A DNA stretch of 26,724 bases. Source: Triparma columacea. Lineage: Eukaryota; Sar; Bolidophyceae; Parmales; Triparmaceae. Both the position numbers and the translations under genes were made by a program. The notes below the pieces were generated by a model. The model did no database searches. It had not been told where the DNA came from and saw nothing but the letters and a program-made list of their open reading frames with translations. Where the stretch lies: NCBI GenBank assembly GCA_030267965.1, contig BRYA01001456.1:1-26724 (forward strand), written 5' to 3'. This document shows positions 1 through 11,530 of the stretch, in pieces; within the stretch, counting starts at the first letter, position 1; the number at the start of each line of letters is the position of its first letter.

Positions 1-3000
1 CCCCAACTTTTTGTTATTCCCCCAAACCAAAAGAAGCTGGATTCCCATTGACACTGCTAAACTTGCCAGTGAAGCCTGAAAGTACCCTTGTTTTTCATCA
101 TCTCTCGAAAACATGAGTGTAACATAGATGTCAGTCAGCAAGTCCATCATGCTCGTGGCTGCCCCAACAATCACCCTAGCCTTGACACCCCACCTCACTT
201 CTCCCACCAGCGTGTACCCTATTGACTCCAACAGTGGCCTCAGCCAAACATACTCCTTCATTAGCTGCCTTAATGAAGGATACTGATGCGCCCACTCATC
301 CACCCCATGAGTTGCAGTTAGAGTGGTTGCTAGCGTTATGGCCAAACTTGAACCAATGTCCCTTCCCTCCTTTTCTTCCAAGCATTCAGCCTTTCCTCCT
401 ACCTTCACCGTTGGGTGTAGTTTATTTTCAACAATGGCACACAACAACGGCCCAAAGAAACTGTACTTCTCAACAAGCTCCCTTAGTGCATTGTTTGCAG
501 CAATGAAATCTTTGACAGCTTTCGCTTTTGTCTCTCCCTTCTCCCTCTCCTTCACCCTCATCATCAACTCCTCTGCCGCAATCTTGCCGTCTTCTTCTGT
601 CATCTCTGAAGAGCTCTGAAGATTAATGAAGTAGAAAGATGCTGTTGTAGCAGAGCTGAGATGCTTCTTCAACACTTCAGTGGTTGCACCCTTGCTCACA
701 TTTCCTCCCAGAGACAAATTTGTCACTAATTCTACCTTCGTGTGTTTCTCTCCAACCTTTGTGAACCTCACAGTAGTAGACTCAGACGCCTTGGTAATTG
801 ATTTCAATGAAGAGCGTTTTCTTGAGTTTCTTCTTTGCACCTCTTCTTCTCCCTCTTTAGGCTCAACTGTCATAATAATAATGCCATCATTGACCCTCAC
901 AAGCTTCATCTTGGACAAGAACTCCCGGGTATGGTGAATTCCCCCATGCTTACTTTCTAACTTTTCAAGTCTCTTCACAACCATCTCAAATCCTTCTCTC
1001 CTTAAAATCTCGACAATAATTCCCTTTTCTACCCAAAAACGGCTATTGACATCCCAGAAGAAAGCTGCTGTTTCCTCAAGACCTGCTCTCACAGCTACAA
1101 CACATTTCCCCCACCCCTTCCCCCCTTCAGCTTTCACCCAGGTATTTTTCCCCTTAATCTTCTTAGCTCCCTTGACCTCCTCAAGCCTTTTGGCAACAGT
1201 CTCACTTCCAATGGTAGCAAGTTCATTCATCTGCTCTACTAGCTGCAGCCTGCTCTCGGAATCTATCTCTCTGCTCTGGTTGTATCTCTTTCGCAGTGTA
1301 GAAACGGCGGCCAAAAACTGTGGGGCAATTGTGTTAAAGAGAGAAGTAGGGATTGCCCCCTTTAAATCCACTTTAGAGATGAATGTCACGGCTGTTTGTT
1401 GCACATTGCCTATGGATTGAAGGGACTCAAAATACCAGACTGAGTGAGCAGATGCCAAGACGCTTCCGGGATCAACAGGAAATTCTTCCTTTAGGTCTTC
1501 AGTGTCTGCTACAGAGAGAATAATACTGCCATCACTTTCAACCTTCCAGATTGCCCTAAGTCTTCCTTCTCGATAAGAAAACCCAGGGACGCCAAGAGTT
1601 CTTATTTGGCGTACAAACAGATTGTGTTTGTTAGACTCCTTGAATGATGAAGCAAGTATGCCATTCACTTTTGTGGTAGTTTTGTATTCTCTTGAGTTTA
1701 TGTAAAATTCAAATGCAGCACACTCCTCCACACTTGCATCAACCACAGTAGTGGCAAAACCAGTCCCACTGCTTGCCCCATCGATGTGAACTAGCCTCAT
1801 CTTGACCTTGTCATCAGGACTCTTCAGTTCATCAAAGTGCTCATCCTTCTTGCACTTCTCATAAAACTCCTTCCCCTTGCTGATCGCATCCTCCTCCTCG
1901 TCTGTATAATCTTGGCGCTCATTCTTGATGATGTTGGAAAGAGAGGCCAGTGCAGTTTTATCAACCTCTTCATCCTGCTGGAAAGTTTTTGCAATGTTGT
2001 AAACAACTCCTAAGACTTTGGGGGCTAAGCGATTCAAGACAGGAACTGGAATATGACCGCCCAAATCGAACTTCTGTCTTATGTTCATATAGCACTGATT
2101 TACTTCACCTTCAACGGCCTGCACATTGGTAGCAGTGAAGATTGCTGTGGTTGTCCCCCTTACCAATTTGCCCATGCTACCTCCGTAGTCAACCTCTTCA
2201 CCGATTGGCTTGACACCTACTGATACTCTGTCGTTTTTGTCTTGCTTCCAAATGAAGTGCATCAAAAACTCTCTATTTCGTAGCAGCCCCGGCATCTTTC
2301 TGACAAACGCAAAGAATTTCTCATTGATCCTTGCTTCCTGTTTTCTGACCTCAAACCTTGCTGGGTTTCCTTCTTCTCTGTCCGTATAGGCTCTTGCCTT
2401 GCTGCAGAGCAAGAAATACCACGCAGCAGCTGTGGGTTTATCGTGGTTAACAATTGGCATTTCTTTTCTCCCTCCCCCCCTTTAATACCACTTACCTTCC
2501 TCAGCCGTGCAATCTGCCATTCCCTCAGATTGCATAAGCATGATGCTTCTCTCATTTGTCTTTTGCTGCCCATGCTTCACCCCCATCTTGACACCTTGAT
2601 AAGGTGAAGCAATATCCTCCCATCCACCAACACCTCCAAACAGCTCCTCCAACTCCCCAAACACTTTCTTCTGGTCTTCCTCCAATTCAACCCCCTCCCT
2701 CATTCTCTCCACCAGGGCCTCCCTTACCTCAGCGTCTACCTTTTTCCCATTCCTCTGAAACTTCTCCTGTAGTAAGTTTGCCTGCTTCAGTTGACTCTTT
2801 GCAAGGTAGTCAACTGCCATGTCCATCACTGCTTTTTGAAGACCTTCAAATTTCAAGTCAACAGATTGTATGCGTGTCACCCTGCAAACATTGGGGGCAA
2901 CCTCTGATATGATGTATACTCCTGTTGCCTCTGCTACTTTGAAGCCCTCCTTGCTGAAATTTACAAAACCTTTTCCTGGATACTCCTTGAGAGGCACAAA

Positions 3001-4074
3001 TCCTACCAAGTAGCTTATCTTGCCATTACTCAACTTAACCTCCTTCCACGTGAACCAGTTCTCAAATAGACGGTCTTTTGCTGGTTGAGGCAATCTCACC
3101 CCTATTCTGTAGTGGAAACTCCTTGTTCCACTCACGTTCTTCCTTATAACTTTAGGGAGGTTGCCATTATCTTTTTGGTGCAACCTTGAAATCTCGTAGG
3201 TATCAAGTTCTACTTCATTAGCCAGCACATTCTCTGCAGACTTGTCGAGTATTACACTGTAAGATCCCCACACCTTGTCCCCCTCTCTCCACAGAAACTT
3301 GTCAATGTTCTCCTTCAGGGACTGCTTGATTCTCTTCCCATTCTTTCCAAGATCTTTCTCCAGCCCTCTAACCCTCTTCAACATTTCCTCCTCTAATTCT
3401 GTCAGTGGTGGTGCGTTTGGCATAACCTCCTCCACAAAATGCTTCTTCCTCCTCTCATCAACTACCTCAGGCTTGTGGAAGTACTTTTCAATCTCATCAA
3501 CAATACCCTTTAGGGAGGAATAAAGGCTCTCGGTGTCGACCTTTCTTTCCTTCAATGAGGCATTCTCTTCTGCTCCCAGCTGTCCTGCAATGACAAGATG
3601 AGTCTGCCCAAATGTTGTCCTCATGAGTCTCAACTCACCCTCAAATTTCACCCTTGCAGTCCTCTTGCTTGTTTGCTGCAGCTCCTGTAGCGTAAGCTTT
3701 GCTGCATTAGTCAAGTCTGTGTCCTTTACAGACGTCAATTTGATGATGTGGGAATTGTAGTCAGAAGAGGAGGATGTCTCAATGACGATGATGTACTCAA
3801 TAAGTTTCCCTGCCTTCAATTGGTGCTGCCAGAACACCAGTCTCCTGTTGTCTTCAAACATATCGAGAGTGTGCCTGCGCCACTTGCCATTGCTGCAGTC
3901 CTCAAGAATGAAGCTTATTATTTTCTCAGGGATCTCATGGATCGTTCTCCCCAATTCCAACTTCTTGACAAGGTTGTCGCTGGAAAGATCAAGCAGACCT
4001 TCAACAGCTCCTCTAGCCTTTAACTCTTCTAGAATATTGTCGTTGATAAGGGTATATTTCTTTTCCGCGGACAT
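1..4074 (-). CDS. Giant multi-START-like membrane protein (3' end cut by window edge)
   Basis: Two exons, 4074-2496 and 2429-1, read as one frame of 1336 codons that runs off the left edge. The intron 2430-2495 has donor GTAAGT, a TTAAC motif and acceptor CACAG. A nearer AG at 2463 would give a 33-nt intron and is also in phase, so 11 residues are uncertain. The protein seems to hold about five START/SRPBCC-like modules, at roughly residues 20-205, 265-430, 527-690, 735-905 and 955-1135. I judge this from recurring features such as a buried Trp strand (FIWKQ, AIWKV, WFTWKEV), an acidic-aliphatic turn and a closing amphipathic helix. Near the cut end is a membrane stretch with RVIVGAATSMMDLLTDIYV and SLAVSMGIQLLLVW. 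START folds bind lipids or other hydrophobic ligands; a lipid-sensing or transfer role at a membrane is inference. The ATG at 4074 opens MSAEKKYTL. I associate this architecture with Parmales, from memory. Confidence 0.75.
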
Positions 4075-4230
4075 GACGACTGGCAGCGTTGAGGGAATGG
4101 CCGAAGGAGGTGTAATTGTGTGGGTTAGGATTATTCAGTGGCACAGTCTTGAGTGGCTATGTTTGCAGAAGCACAATATAGAGTATTATAATGTATTTTT
4201 TTTCTGACGCTCAAGTTTCACGTTCCTCCC
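4075..4230. promoter_or_regulatory. Upstream region of the START-like gene
   Basis: This short spacer lies before the ATG at 4074 and ends at the tandem repeat. It contains an AT-rich stretch near 4180-4203 that could sit at the promoter. No defined motif was recognised. The small minus-strand gene to its right would end at 4258, so its 3' end lies only about 180 bp from this start codon. Confidence 0.35.
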
Positions 4231-5620
4231 GCGACTCTCCCGCTCTCTCCTAGAGTATCAAATTGTCCTTTCTGTCTTCCGGCTCTCAACGCACAACTCA
4301 CCTCGTCCCGTGTCCTCGTGGCCGTTTTTGGAGTCTGCGGTAATGGCGATTATGGTGTTTGTTAGTCAAAATTAAAAGATTTCCACGTGTGCTCCTCGAT
4401 TCCGTGTAACATATCAAGCGCCCCACGCGGTCAACGGAGATGGCACCCATGCGGTCGCCGCAGAAGCGCCCCATGCGGTCGCCGCAGACAGAACCCACGC
4501 GGTCGCTGGAGATGGACCCCATGCGGTCGCCGCAGACTGGCGCGCACGTGCGTGTGCCGCGGCCGCCACCCGTCAAGCTCGACGCAGAGGGCCAGGCCCT
4601 CCATGAACGGCTCCGCACGTTCCGCAAGCAGGCGGTGAGAAAAAACTACAAAGCTTCGACGCGACCTCCCGCGACTCTCCCGCTATCTCCTAGAGTATTA
4701 AAATATATTTTTCTTTTCTGGCTCTCAACGCACAACTCACCTTGTCCCGCGTCCTTGTGGCCGTTTTTGGAGTCTGCGGTAATGGCGATTATGGCGTTTG
4801 TTATGTTAGTCAAAATGAAAAGATTTCAACGCGTGCCCCTCGATTCCATGTAGCATATCAAGCGCCCCACGCGGTCAACGGAGAAGGATCCCATGCAGTC
4901 GCCGTAGACCAGCGGGTGCGCGCATGTGCCGCGGCCGCCACCCGTCGAGCTCGACGCCGAGGGCCAGGCCCTCCGCAAACGGCTCCGCACGTTCCACACG
5001 CAGGCGGTGAGAAAAAACTACAAAGTTTCGACGCGACCTCCCGCGACTCTCCCGCTCTCCCCTAGAGTATTAAAATATATTTTTCTTTTCTGGCTCTCAA
5101 CGCACAACTCACCTTGTCCCGCGTCCTTGTGGCCGTTTTTGGAGTCTGCGGTAATGGCGATTATGGTGTTAATTAGTCAAAATTAAAAGATTTCCACGTG
5201 TGCTCCTTGATTCCGTGTAGCATATCAAGCGCCCCACGCGGTCACCGGAGATGGCACCCATGCGGTCGCCGCAGAAGCGCCCCATGCGGTCGCCGCAGAC
5301 GGAACCCACGCGGTCGCTGCAGACCGGCACGCGCGCGCGTGCACCGCGGCTGCCACCCGTTGAGCTCGATGCCGAGGGCCAGGCCCTCCGTGAACAGCTC
5401 CGCACGTTCCGCACACAGCGGTGAGAAAAAACTACAAAGTTTCAACGCGCCCTCCCGCGACTCTCCTGCTCTCCCCTAGAGTATTAAAGTGTGTTCTTTC
5501 TCTTCCGGCGCTCAACGCACAACTCACCTCGTCCAGCGTCCTCGTGGCCATCTTCAGAGTCTGCGGTAATGGCGATTATGGTGTTTGTTAGTCACAATGA
5601 AAAGATTTCCACGAGTGATC
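4231..5620. repeat. Tandem repeat, three full ~370-440 bp units plus a partial unit
   Basis: Units begin at about 4231, 4671, 5043 and 5457, each opening with GCGACTCTCCCGCT or a close variant. Lengths are about 440, 372 and 414 bp, followed by a partial fourth copy. Each full unit holds, in plus-strand order, the opening block, a CTAGAGTATTAAA-like block, a 33-nt exon-like segment of the minus-strand gene, an AAAAGATTTCCACG-like block, a 24-bp minisatellite, and a GC-rich block ending at GCGGTGAGAAAAAACTACAAA. Length differences mostly track the minisatellite copy number (about five, two and four). The copies are very similar, suggesting recent or homogenised duplication. Confidence 0.9.
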
Positions 5621-5998
5621 CGACATATCGTCCTTTTTCCCTGTATAATATCAAGAGTTTCCATCCCTAAAACCCCCTGACACGACTCTCTCACCTTGTC
5701 CAGCGTCCCCACGAATTCTTTCAATTGCCGAAGACGCCACGTCGACGGCAGTCTCTGCTAACTCTTCAAATTTCACGCTCCCATCATCTGGGCCCATGGC
5801 CCCAAGAATCATGGAAGGCAAGGCCTCGCGCGCCCCTTCAGGGACATTTCTTCTTTCCGCGCTGGACAGGGGCAAGTTCTGAGCGTCGTCACCACCCTCT
5901 ACCTCCTTCTCGGCCTCCAGCTGGGCGCTTTTTTTCGCGTCCACAATATCAGTAGCGAGGTCACCTGTCGACGGCAGAATCTCCCCGTTACGCTCCAT
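4258..5998 (-). CDS. Small acidic protein gene with tandemly duplicated 33-nt exons (tentative)
   Basis: Proposed exons are 5998-5695, 5560-5528, 5145-5113, 4773-4741 and 4334-4258. The first encodes MERNGEILP and continues for about 100 acidic, Ala/Glu-rich residues, ending at donor GTGAGA. Each following segment has acceptor CCGCAG, 33 nt, and donor GTGAGTTGTGCG. All junctions are phase 1, so each copy adds 11 residues: DSEDGHEDAGR, then DSKNGHKDAGQ twice, then DSKNGHEDTGR. The last copy can read through its donor to TGA at 4258-4260, giving 159 residues. A strong acceptor (CCCCGCAG) lies just before the ATG, so a further 5' exon is possible. No domain was recognised. Exon structure is inferred only from splice motifs and phase. 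Confidence 0.45.
4424..4540. repeat. 24-bp minisatellite, about five copies (first unit)
   Basis: Units share the core GCGGTCGCCGCAGA with CCCA just before it. The period of 24 bp keeps a reading frame open on both strands, giving an eight-residue repeat such as MRSPQ-containing peptides on the plus strand and DRMG/DRVG-containing peptides on the minus strand. Related arrays occur at about 4866-4912 (two copies) and 5232-5322 (four copies). Confidence 0.85.
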
Positions 5999-6002
5999 AA
6001 GC

Positions 6003-6991
6003 CTGCGGGGGGAAGGGGGGTAGGAGGGATGCGGGGGGGGGGGGATTGGGGTTACTACGAGGGTTTTTACAGCAACCTCGATCCACGAGTAATATTGATG
6101 GTCAAGAGCAGTATTTAGTAGTAAAATTATAGCGATCAACCAAAATGGACTCAACCCCCCCCGGGGAGGGCTTGTTGCTCAATAGGCAGAAATACAGGAT
6201 ATCGTTGTACTAAATCCGTTATTGATGGGCTATTGTTGCCGGGGGGGGGATGAAACGTCACTGAAAAAGTCGAAAAGAGCTGAAATCCTCCAAACCATGC
6301 AGGCGGATATCGGTTGGTCCTTTTCCCATTTATCCCCCCAACGAACGAATTTGGAAAATGAACGCAATACATCCCTTCTTGTTTACTATTCAACCGTGAT
6401 GGTACTCACCTGAGAACAAGCGAGTGCGATATGAGTTTCAAATGCTCCAAGCAATTTGAGAGTCTCAAAAATAGAGCTAAAATTGTTTGTAAATGGTATT
6501 CAAATTGCCGATGGGGCGGCTAACTAAGTATTAGATGAAAGAGGATGTCTCATAGTTCACTGTTATTGCATAAATGCGTCGTCTCGTTGGCAAAAAACGA
6601 ACAGTCTCCACACCTTTGTTAGATCCTGGAGAATCCATGCCCTTAACTGTTCATGGTCATCTCCTCCGTATCCTTCGCGTTTTGCTTCTCCGTATAGCTA
6701 ATGCTCTTAGATAGTGCCTAATTTTGTTTCTCGATCTGTTTCACAATTGGACCTCCCCCACCATTGAGGGGTTAAGGGTTAGGTTCTCAAAGGACTCAGT
6801 TCGATGCAAGTTTCATCGAGGGAATGGAAGCTGCTGGGAGTTAAGTAACTTAAGATAAGCGTTCGCCATCTGCAAGGTTTCACTTATTGACGAGTACAAC
6901 ACTTCGCAACTGCTTGCAGGAAATGAAATATGCTAATGATTTTTGTATCACTACACCCGTTATTATGCCGTCTATTTGACATGACACCCCC
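6003..6991. other. Unassigned stretch with a coding-like fragment, possible old dispersed repeat
   Basis: No convincing gene lies here. On the minus strand, 6490-6410 reads as a protein-like stretch containing FETLKLLGAFETHIALACSQ and ends at a strong donor, CAG followed by GTGAGTACC. The following minus-strand sequence to about 6050 stays partly open but contains stops and G/C homopolymers. This could be a 5' exon of the small gene to the left, although its phase does not join cleanly, or a piece of a dispersed element. The part from about 6500 to 6880 shows no recognisable feature. Confidence 0.3.
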
Positions 6992-8822
6992 TCAAAGTCC
7001 CTCCTCCCCCTCGCTCTCCTCAAGCCCGAATTCCTCCATGTTAAGCCCGTCCTCCTCGTCCCCCTCATCGTCACTATCGCTCCTAACCATCAAGTAAGGG
7101 TTCCTGGGGGCGGCAATGGTTGCGTTAGTGCTACGACTTGTGCGTTATTTCTACTACATCCTGCTGTCACCGAGTTCCTCGTTCCTTCTCACCTCTCCTT
7201 CGGCCTGAACTTCCACCCCACGACTACGTAAAACGCCAGCGTCGCTCCCTCACTCATCAGGTCGCTCCAGTACGCGTAGCTGTACGGCAGAGTCGTGGTT
7301 ATGAGGAACACCACGATTCTAGTGAAGTAGATATATGACACTACCAAGATGTAGAACTGACGGAAGAGGGTAAGCTGGGGAGGGCGGGGGGGGTGGGGGG
7401 GATAGGTTAGACAGCAGGATCAACTAGCGAAGCCATGAGTGATGCGCGTCGCAAGAAGGTTACTAACACCCCCTACACGCTACACGTTGTCGCTGCGCTC
7501 GTCCTTCCTTCTCGGCCCACCAATGTCTCACCTTCTCAATCGTCCTCACAGCCTTGTCGTTCTCTTGCACGACCTCCTCAAGCGCCCTGATCTGCCAGAC
7601 TATGGGGAAGAGTATGGCCGCGCAGCAGCACATGTCGACAAACCTGAAGAGGTTCTCCCATGTCATGTAAGCGTTGGTTCCCGGGGTGGTTTCCTGGACT
7701 ACGAGGAGGGCAATGTTGTCGATAACTTGAAGGAAAAGGACGCCGAAGAAGACCTTCTTCTCCTTCTCGCCCAGGAAGGGTTTAACGAAGCTGTGAGGGG
7801 GGGGGTCAGGGGGATTAGGAATGTGCTCCTCTCTCATCGCAATCTCGACCTTACTGCGGCACTCACCTCCACCCGCTCCCGATGAGCATGAGTACCAGAA
7901 ACAGCGCGATCCCCTTAAACCCCGCCAGCAGATAATAGATGACCGTCCAAGCCTCCCCGCTACCGGTTGACCTGATGTAATGCCACTTGATAGCGTCAGC
8001 AAATACAGTTACGGCCTTTACAGCGATCAGGACGGTCATTAGGTGGTGGATGTGGTGGACCTTCACGTCGCGGACTGCACGGGCGGCGACACCGCGACCT
8101 GCGGAACCTGCAAGGAGAGAGGGTTTAGCAATGATGCATGTCGTTTCTTGAACCCTTTCCCCCGGCTCACCTGAACCAAACTCTGAGGCCTTGGCGCGAC
8201 GGACCCCCAAGACCCAGGACACTGCGGCGACCAAGTACAACAGTCCGAAAATGAAGTAGAGGGTGGGGAGGGGCTGCTCCCCTACGGAGAGGTGGTCCTC
8301 TTTGCCTGAGGAGTCGTAGTTGGCAAAGTGATGGTGGAGGAGGAAGGAAACTTTGTGGTGCTTGTCGTCGGCCGCAGGCTCACACCTCTGGAACATTAGG
8401 TAGTATAGCCCGGAAGACTCGGCATCGAACTCGTAGTCGATCTCCTTCTTCTCGCCCCACTTTTCCTGGTCACTAACATCAATCAGGATGTCGTTGTGGT
8501 GGTCATGGCCGTCCTCGACGAGGCAGCGGTTAGTGTCTAGCGCCTCGCTGTACTCCTCCAGGAACGCGTCGGGGGTGCTGTACTTCCGGAGGATGAAGAA
8601 GGCCTTAAAGGTCTCTACGTCCTCCTTCTGCTGGATGGAAAAGGAGTCAAGGGAGAGGGTCGCCTTGCCAGTGGGGGCGAAGCCGAACCCTCCGGCGATG
8701 TGGATAACATGGGAGGATTGAAGGCTTATGTGTATTGTGTCGTGGGCGTTGAAGGCGGTGGTGGTGGGGAGAAGGAGGGAGGTGAGGAGGGTGAGGACGA
8801 GGGTGAGGAGGGGGGAGATCAT
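6992..8822 (-). CDS. GPR107: GPR107/LU7TM-family seven-transmembrane protein
   Basis: Five exons, 8822-8171, 8107-7867, 7790-7532, 7374-7193 and 7103-6992, join in phase to 481 residues. An N-terminal signal peptide (about 1-23, ending TTTAF) precedes a lumenal domain to about residue 190, consistent with the GOLD-like domain of GOST proteins. Seven membrane spans follow, starting at LYFIFGLLYLVAAVSWVLGV. Family marks include VHHIHHLM, IGSGWSFVKPFL across a splice junction, FVDMCCCAAILFPIVWQIR, LFRQFYILVVSYIYFTRIV and FRPKERNPYLMV near the end, then an acidic tail. Homologues act in Golgi/trans-Golgi trafficking and plant G-protein-linked responses. Introns are 63, 76, 157 and 89 nt; the first has no stop and keeps frame, so retention would be silent. 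It is divergent from pheS. Confidence 0.92.
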
Positions 8823-9130
8823 ATTGGAGAGTGGCGGTGAGTTGAGGAGTAGGGGAGGGGTATAAGATAGAAGAGTGTATGTTGTCGGAGGGTGGAGGGG
8901 GTAATATTGGGCGGGGAGAGCGTAGGAGGTGCGTTTGTGCGTCTAGTTCCTTCGGTCTTCTCGAGGGATTTAACCCAATTTGATCAAGACGTTATATATG
9001 ACCTTTATACTGTAGTATGTAGTAACAAATGTGGTTTAGTAGCTCTCAGGGCGCTAAATGAGTAACAACAGTCCAAGCTGGAGTGTATTAGAGGCGATGA
9101 AAGCACTTTTGAGAGGCCAAATAGTTGGAG
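8823..9130. promoter_or_regulatory. Divergent promoter between the GPR107-like gene and pheS
   Basis: About 308 bp separate the two start codons. The left half is G-rich on the plus strand, and the right half is AT-richer (GACGTTATATATGACC near 8989). One bidirectional promoter is likely given the compact spacing. No specific factor site can be assigned. Confidence 0.5.
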
Positions 9131-11267
<2,137 letters not shown>

Positions 11268-11530
11268 GTTGAGAGAGCAATTTTTAGGTTCAATTGTGTG
11301 TATTTACAACTTAGGACCGTACTTTTCGGCATATCATATCTCGAACCGATTCAACTCTCCACAACCATTTTTCTTCTTTTTTCTCACACTGGCACAATCT
11401 AATAGATCGAAAAACCACTGCCTTCCACCTCCATCTTTACCCACTTCCACCCTTTACCCACTTCACATCCCACCACCTACCCCACCGCTCACCCATATTC
11501 GCACTGTAACCACTACAACTCTTCACATCA

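Noticed and set aside
2604..2912. Plus-strand open frame opposite the START-like gene
   Set aside because: It is Pro/Ser-rich shadow coding opposite a long well-supported minus-strand frame and has no independent features.
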